Of a stretch of DNA of 29,367 bases, positions 24,633 to 29,367 are shown piece by piece. Within the stretch, counting starts at the first letter, position 1. Every line of letters begins with the position of its first letter. The stretch is from UBA10324 sp038326325. Its GTDB lineage: Bacteria > Bacteroidota > Bacteroidia > Chitinophagales > UBA10324. The stretch lies in contig JBBQJW010000034.1 of NCBI GenBank assembly GCA_038326325.1, forward strand, positions 1 through 29,367. Reading direction: 5' to 3'. The position numbers and the translations under genes were made by a program. The notes below the pieces were generated by a model, which had not been told where the DNA came from, did no database searches, and saw nothing but the letters and a program-made list of their open reading frames with translations.

Positions 24633-24804
24633 GTTGTTGATAAATCTGAAATAAGTGGGGGATAGATTCAAGCTATGGTTCCCGAAAATCTAAGTTCGTC
24701 TGATGATATATTGCTTTCAGCTATCTTTTATGTAATTCAACCGATTATAAAATGCATGTAGGTAACTAACGAAATATTTTCGACCCCTCTAAAAAATAAA
24801 AACC
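24633..24804. other. Intergenic gap between ettA and the giant gene
   Basis: This AT-rich sequence lies between divergent genes. No open frame, hairpin or exact promoter consensus is seen for the plus-strand gene. TATCTTTT at 24722-24729 differs by one base from a -7 box and is about 75 nt before the ATG. No TGTWACA motif occurs. Confidence 0.4.
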
Positions 24805-27800
24805 ATGATGGGATTACTACGCTCATTAAAAATTACATTGATTATTTCAGTGCTTTTTTCTTTCAACTCATTACTTGCGCAGCAGGTTCAGTTGGGAAAA
24901 AACTTCACTCTTTCGTTAGGTGAACAAAGCTCGAACGACATTGCCCCGAGTATAAAGGACATGCTTCACTATTATGAGAAGCAAATTTACATTACTCAGA
25001 ATCAGGGTCAGTGGAGTGATAATGTTCTTTTCAAAGCCGATTTTCCATTGGGACAGGCTCTTGCCACCAAGGAAGGTATGCTCGTTGGAACATATAGTTC
25101 TGATGATGTAAATAGAAATTATGATCGTGGAGTTGACGAAGAAGAAGCGATAAAAAATGGCAGAAGTTTTAATCAGCCAAGGGTAAATATTCATGGCCAT
25201 GGTTGGTTGATGCAGTTCATAGGTAAATCTGATAATATGCAGATTACAAGTGTTGGTTCGCACCAAGATAAATTCAATTACTTCATGGGTAATACGGCTA
25301 AAACAAATGTTTCGAGTTACAATGAAGTTTGGTATAACAATGTTTATGACAATGTAGATGTTCGATACTATCCTTCTGAAAAGGGAACTTTAGAATATGA
25401 TATTGTTTGTAAACCTGGTTTTGATAAAAATAAAATTGCCATTCAGTACAAAGGAATTGATAAAATGTACTTGAATGAAAATGGTGAATTGATTTTGAAA
25501 ACTTCAGTAGGTGACATGACTTTTCCTGCACCAGTTGCTTATCAGAATATCAATAAAAAGAAAATTGCTGTTACAGCGAAATATGTGATTAAAGGAAATA
25601 CAATTTCCTTCGAACTTGGAAACTTTGATATAACTCAACCATTAGTTATTGACCCGATTGCTTTGCGTTGGGCAACATGGATTACAACCGGTTCTGCAAA
25701 CGATGATCACGGACATGGAATTTGGGTTGATCCAGCCGACGGAGCTATTTATGTAATGGCTCGTTTTTCAGGAACAGGATTAATTACCTTAAACGCTTTT
25801 GATAATTCTAATAATGGAGGTTTGGATATAGTGCTGGGAAAATATACAGAGCCTGCTTCAGTTGGGGGCTCAGGAACAAGAGTATGGCAAACCTATATTG
25901 GTGGAAGTTCTGATGAAAATCCTTATGCTCTTGAACAAGGGCCAGATGGAAATCTTTATTTAACAGGATATACATCGAGCACTGATTTCCCTCTTATTGG
26001 TGGAAGTGCTTTTGGTGTTACAGGTGGATTAAATGCCAATGAAAATAATCAGAACACTTTTGTATTAAAAATTAATACTGCGGGAAATTCAATTAAAGCG
26101 GCAATCGTTGGGGGTAACGGAACAGAAAGTCCATTTGATCTCAGAACAACTTCTTCAGGCGAAATTTTAGTTTGTGGTAGTACAAATAGTACAAACTTGG
26201 GAACTAAATATGGCGGTAATGCAACAAATGCAAATGCAGGTGGAAGTGATATAATGATATTTAAAATCGCTCAGGATTTAAACAGTATTTCCTGGATGAG
26301 GAACTATGGTGGCGATGGTGATGATCAGGCGGCCATAATGTTAAACAATCCTGTATCTGGCGAAATTTTTCTTGGAGGTTTTACGACATCAACTAATCTT
26401 GGAATGGTAAATCCGCGTGCAAATAATAATGTAAGGGGTGGAACTCAATCTGGGTTTCTTCAAAAGTTAGGCTCTGGTGGAAATATTAAATGGAGTTCAT
26501 ATTTCCGATCTGCAGACAATAAGATGGCTCAGATTCTTTGCATGGAATTTAATACAACAAAAACACAATTATATTTTGGTGGTCTTACAACTGGCCTGCA
26601 TTCAAGTAATATTTCAGCTTCAGGAGTTTTAGATAATTCTTATAACGGAGATGCGCATGATTTCTTTGTTTGTAGAATGGATACCAATCAAAATTTTGTT
26701 GCTGCAACTTACTTAGGAGGAAGTTCTGATGAAAAAAATATGATGGGTTTAAATGTGGATCTGAATAATGATGTTTACATTTTTGGCTATTCAAACAGCA
26801 CAGATTTTCCAACAACTTCACTTGCATTACAATCCACAAAAGGAACTGGTTACGATAAAACATTTACTAAAATAAAATTTGACCTCTCAGGAACAGGTTC
26901 CCCATTAAAACCAATATTCAGTACTTTTTATGGTGGTAATGATGATGATTATGATCCGGTTGGTGAGCGCGGAATTAAATTCTCAAACTGCCGTATCTAC
27001 ACTATCGTCACTTCAAAATCAACCAATTTACCTATTACTACAGGTGCACTTTTGCAAACGAGAACAGGTGGCAACTACGAACCTGGATTAGTTGTATGGG
27101 CAAATCCTCCTGATTTATTAGGTAACACTATTACTCTTTCTGGCAATCAGGTTGTTTGTTCTGGAAATCAACTTCCAAATTCAATTTTGGGTTCAGTACC
27201 TACTTATAACTTGCCAAACATAAACACAGGAAATGGAAGTGGGTCTGTAACATATCCTGTATCATTTCCATCAGCAGCTTCTTATCAATGGCAAATAAGC
27301 ACTGATAGTATTAACTGGACAAATATTTCCGGGTCAACAAATCAAAATTTAACTCCAGCTGAAGGTGGAACAATTAATGTAAAAACTTTCTTTCGCAGAA
27401 TTATTGGAGGAGATGCATGTGTGCTTTCAGGTCCTGCCGACCAGGTTGTAGCAGTTAAAATTGTTAGTGTAACAGCAACTCAGTTAAATGTTTCTTGCTT
27501 TGGATTTAATAATGGGTCACTTACTGCCGTACCGATTGGACAATCTCCATTCCAATATCATTGGTCAAACAATGCAAGCACGCAGGCAATTACTGGTCTT
27601 GCCCCTGGAAATTATAAAGTCACAATAACAGATGCGAATGGTTGCATGGGAGTTTCTCAAACATATACCATTACACAACCATCAGTACTCGACGCGACTA
27701 TCTCTTCCACGAACTCGACTTGTGGAACAGCCAACGGAACAGCAACTGTTACACCTTCAGGTGGAACTCCAGGATACACTTATTTATGGAGCAATGGTTC

Positions 27801-29367
27801 AACTGTTTCAAATCCTTCTGGTTTGGTCGCTGGGTCTTATTCTGTTACAGTGAAAGATGCCAACCTTTGTTCGATTGTAAAAAATGTTTCCGTCAATCAA
27901 GCGACAACTTTAGCAGCTACAATTACTCCTACTGATGCAAGTTGTAATGGTGGTTCAAACGGCAGCATCAATCTCACTCCTTCGGGCGGGACTACTCCCT
28001 ACCATTTCTTGTGGAGTAATAGTGCTACTACAGAAGATATAAGTGGGCTTATTTCAAACAGTTATTCAGTGACAATTACAGATGCCCTTAATTGTACTGT
28101 CATTAAAAGTGCAACAGTCGGGCAACCACCAGTAATTGTCTTAAGCCAAACGCACATTGATGCAAATTGCAATGGCGAAAATAATGGTTCAATTGATTTG
28201 ACTGTTTCAGGTGGAACAGCACCATATACTTATTTATGGTCTAACGGAGCAACAACTCAAGATCTGACAGGACTTGCATTTGGAAATTATTCTGTAACTG
28301 TTACAGACGCTCATACATGTATAAAGACTCTTTTAAATATTTCAATTGGTCAGCCTGCAATTATTTCATTAAGCAAAACTCAGGTGAATAATATCTGTTT
28401 TGGAGGACATACAGGTAGTATTGATCTGTCTGTTTCAGGTGGATCACCGGGTTACAATTATTTGTGGAGCAATGGTGCTACGACTCAGGATATTTCATCT
28501 TTAACTGCAATTGCCTACACTGTTACAGTTACTGATTCACACGGCTGTACTAAAACCCTTTCAACAACAATAACCGAACCTTCATACATTGAAACTGTAG
28601 GGACACCTGCGGTTGCCTGTGAATCATACAACTTACCATGGAATCAGGTCGTAACTGTTACAGGTATTTACGATCATATTTATACTTCTATCAATGGCTG
28701 TGATTCTCTTGTTCATATTCATGTAACTATCAATTATGGAACACATAATTCATCAACCGAAACTGCTTGCGAAAGTTATAGCTGGCACGGAATCAACCAC
28801 ACTGTTTCAGGAGTATTCACATACCCTTACAACAATGGTGATGGTTGTCCATCAGTTGACACGCTGCATTTGACTATCAATTATGGAACACATAATTCAT
28901 CAACCGAAGTTGCCTGTGAAAGTTATAACTGGCATGAAATCAACCACACTGTTTCAGGAGTATTCACATACCCTTACAACAATGGTGATGGTTGCCCTTC
29001 AGTTGACACATTGCATTTGACTATCAACCATGGAACACACAATGCAGAGAATCATACAGCATGTGAAAGCTACAGTTGGAACGGAATCAACTACACTGTT
29101 ACAGGAACCTATACACACCCTTACAACAACGGAGATGGTTGTCCATCAGTTGACACCTTGCATTTGATCATCAACTACGGAACACACAATGCAGAGAATC
29201 ATACAGCATGTGAAAGCTACAGTTGGAACGGAATCAACTACACTGTTACAGGAACATACACATATCCATATAACAACGGAGATGGTTGTCCATCAGTTGA
29301 CACCTTGCATTTGATCATCAACTACGGTACTCATAATTCTGAATCACATACTGCTTGTGAAACCTTT
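24805..29367 (+). CDS. Giant secreted SBBP/SprB-repeat protein, truncated at the window end
   Basis: The frame is open for 1521 codons from ATG 24805 (or 24808) to the last base; the C-terminus is missing. A signal peptide ends LLAQ. Residues about 50-285 (ITQNQGQWSDNVLFKADFP, VDVRYYPSEKGTLEYDI, PLVIDPIALRW) match the domain that usually precedes SBBP repeats in large bacterial secreted proteins. Residues about 285-752 are SBBP/propeller-like (TYIGGSSDENPYAL, LTGYTSSTDFP, TYLGGSSDEKNMMGL). After an Ig-like region come five SprB-like repeats (about 885-1265; cores YTYLWSNGATTQDLTGLAFGN, VTDAHxC), then 49-residue ACESYSW/NGDGCPSVDTLHLTIN repeats from about 1270. A T9SS sorting domain is expected beyond the window. 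It is likely a surface adhesin. It carries 11 TGTWACA motifs. Confidence 0.9.
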   Translation, partial: MMGLLRSLKITLIISVLFSFNSLLAQQVQLGKNFTLSLGEQSSNDIAPSIKDMLHYYEKQIYITQNQGQWSDNVLFKADFPLGQALATKEGMLVGTYSSDDVNRNYDRGVDEEEAIKNGRSFNQPRVNIHGHGWLMQFIGKSDNMQITSVGSHQDKFNYFMGNTAKTNVSSYNEVWYNNVYDNVDVRYYPSEKGTLEYDIVCKPGFDKNKIAIQYKGIDKMYLNENGELILKTSVGDMTFPAPVAYQNINKKKIAVTAKYVIKGNTISFELGNFDITQPLVIDPIALRWATWITTGSANDDHGHGIWVDPADGAIYVMARFSGTGLITLNAFDNSNNGGLDIVLGKYTEPASVGGSGTRVWQTYIGGSSDENPYALEQGPDGNLYLTGYTSSTDFPLIGGSAFGVTGGLNANENNQNTFVLKINTAGNSIKAAIVGGNGTESPFDLRTTSSGEILVCGSTNSTNLGTKYGGNATNANAGGSDIMIFKIAQDLNSISWMRNYGGDGDDQAAIMLNNPVSGEIFLGGFTTSTNLGMVNPRANNNVRGGTQSGFLQKLGSGGNIKWSSYFRSADNKMAQILCMEFNTTKTQLYFGGLTTGLHSSNISASGVLDNSYNGDAHDFFVCRMDTNQNFVAATYLGGSSDEKNMMGLNVDLNNDVYIFGYSNSTDFPTTSLALQSTKGTGYDKTFTKIKFDLSGTGSPLKPIFSTFYGGNDDDYDPVGERGIKFSNCRIYTIVTSKSTNLPITTGALLQTRTGGNYEPGLVVWANPPDLLGNTITLSGNQVVCSGNQLPNSILGSVPTYNLPNINTGNGSGSVTYPVSFPSAASYQWQISTDSINWTNISGSTNQNLTPAEGGTINVKTFFRRIIGGDACVLSGPADQVVAVKIVSVTATQLNVSCFGFNNGSLTAVPIGQSPFQYHWSNNASTQAITGLAPGNYKVTITDANGCMGVSQTYTITQPSVLDATISSTNSTCGTANGTATVTPSGGTPGYTYLWSNGSTVSNPSGLVAGSYSVTVKDANLCSIVKNVSVNQATTLAATITPTDASCNGGSNGSINLTPSGGTTPYHFLWSNSATTEDISGLISNSYSVTITDALNCTVIKSATVGQPPVIVLSQTHIDANCNGENNGSIDLTVSGGTAPYTYLWSNGATTQDLTGLAFGNYSVTVTDAHTCIKTLLNISIGQPAIISLSKTQVNNICFGGHTGSIDLSVSGGSPGYNYLWSNGATTQDISSLTAIAYTVTVTDSHGCTKTLSTTITEPSYIETVGTPAVACESYNLPWNQVVTVTGIYDHIYTSINGCDSLVHIHVTINYGTHNSSTETACESYSWHGINHTVSGVFTYPYNNGDGCPSVDTLHLTINYGTHNSSTEVACESYNWHEINHTVSGVFTYPYNNGDGCPSVDTLHLTINHGTHNAENHTACESYSWNGINYTVTGTYTHPYNNGDGCPSVDTLHLIINYGTHNAENHTACESYSWNGINYTVTGTYTYPYNNGDGCPSVDTLHLIINYGTHNSESHTACETF
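28616..29367 (+). repeat. 147-bp in-frame tandem repeats inside the giant secreted protein
   Basis: The conserved TGT/TGC cysteine codon of the ACES motif recurs at 28768, 28915, 29062, 29209 and 29356, exactly 147 bp (49 codons) apart; a diverged copy at 28618 is 150 bp upstream. Copies 3 and 4 are nearly identical at nucleotide level, which suggests recent unequal crossover or gene conversion. The repeats run off the window, so the total number is unknown. Each unit contains two cysteines that could pair. Confidence 0.93.

Larger units (their letters stand above)
767..29250. repeat. Dispersed iterated motif TGTWACA (about 61 copies)
   Basis: First-base positions of TGTAACA: 767, 974, 1253, 1637, 3536, 3641, 3851, 4738, 6604, 6895, 7594, 8915, 9047, 10146, 11004, 11352, 12793, 13507, 14786, 15642, 19835, 21305, 21626, 21842, 22879, 24020, 27246, 27468. 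TGTTACA: 1112, 3458, 4078, 6397, 6960, 7482, 8308, 10230, 10501, 11667, 12045, 12972, 13159, 13723, 14146, 15942, 16029, 16537, 21509, 21722, 21752, 22562, 22652, 22817, 25569, 26016, 27747, 27843, 28299, 28521, 28656, 29097, 29244. Fifty of these have C or G on both sides (STGTWACAS). Seven are intergenic. Counts were made by eye and could be off by a few. Confidence 0.85.

Noticed and set aside
767..29250. Explaining TGTWACA only as Ser/Thr-Val-Thr codons in beta-rich secreted proteins
   Set aside because: Many copies do encode Val-Thr, but others are in Leu-Gln, Leu-His or Cys-Tyr frames in cytoplasmic enzymes, and seven are intergenic.

Overview
The window is an AT-rich chromosomal segment from a member of the Bacteroidota, most likely a free-living Chitinophagales/Sphingobacteriales-like lineage. 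The evidence is secreted multidomain proteins with PKD, SprB-like and SBBP repeats that end in type IX secretion sorting domains (CHU_C/type B and Por-type/type A), AT-rich leaders with no clear Shine-Dalgarno sequence, and several promoter boxes fitting the Bacteroidota -7 consensus TAnnTTTG. There are no signs of phage or insertion sequences.

Layout. 1-123 is the tail of a truncated gene. 221-4561 (minus) holds two tandem paralogous T9SS-exported PKD proteins. 4715-8383 (plus) holds a GNAT acetyltransferase, a coiled-coil protein and a secreted GH20 beta-hexosaminidase. 8387-13121 (minus) holds a MauE/DoxX-thioredoxin membrane protein, a tiny lipoprotein, a GT4 glycosyltransferase and a copper-type P-type ATPase. 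13199-13906 (plus) is a Tat-exported Mn-type superoxide dismutase. 14035-14108 is tRNA-His(GTG), followed by a MATE transporter. 15653-16977 has a soluble histidine kinase facing a single-domain response regulator. 16978-17574 is a long non-coding stretch with a 7-bp tandem repeat and a 21-bp palindrome array. 17575-21989 has a GC-rich protein with an FN3-like end, an unrecognised exported protein and an SBBP beta-propeller T9SS protein. 22127-22599 is a RelE-type toxin-antitoxin pair. 22891-24567 (minus) is ettA. 24805 to the window end is the first 1521 residues of a giant secreted protein (SBBP region, five SprB-like repeats, then 49-residue tandem repeats).

The genes suggest an envelope and cell-surface programme: secreted adhesin-like proteins, chitin or peptidoglycan amino-sugar hydrolysis, glycan synthesis, and metal/oxidative defence outside the cytoplasm (copper efflux ATPase next to an exported SOD).

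The most unusual signal cuts across all genes. The near-palindromic heptamer TGTWACA (TGTTACA or TGTAACA) occurs about 61 times by hand count, where base composition predicts about six. Fifty copies fit the 9-mer STGTWACAS. It is found on both strands, in several reading frames and between genes, including an inverted pair around a terminator. It looks like a genome-wide iterated motif, comparable in style to DNA uptake sequences, HIP1 or Chi. It is absent from 16.5-19.8 kb, the stretch holding the palindrome array and the compositionally odd gene. A second candidate system is that array: eight exact 21-bp units, several carrying GTTGGNNCCAAC palindromes, upstream of the GC-rich gene.
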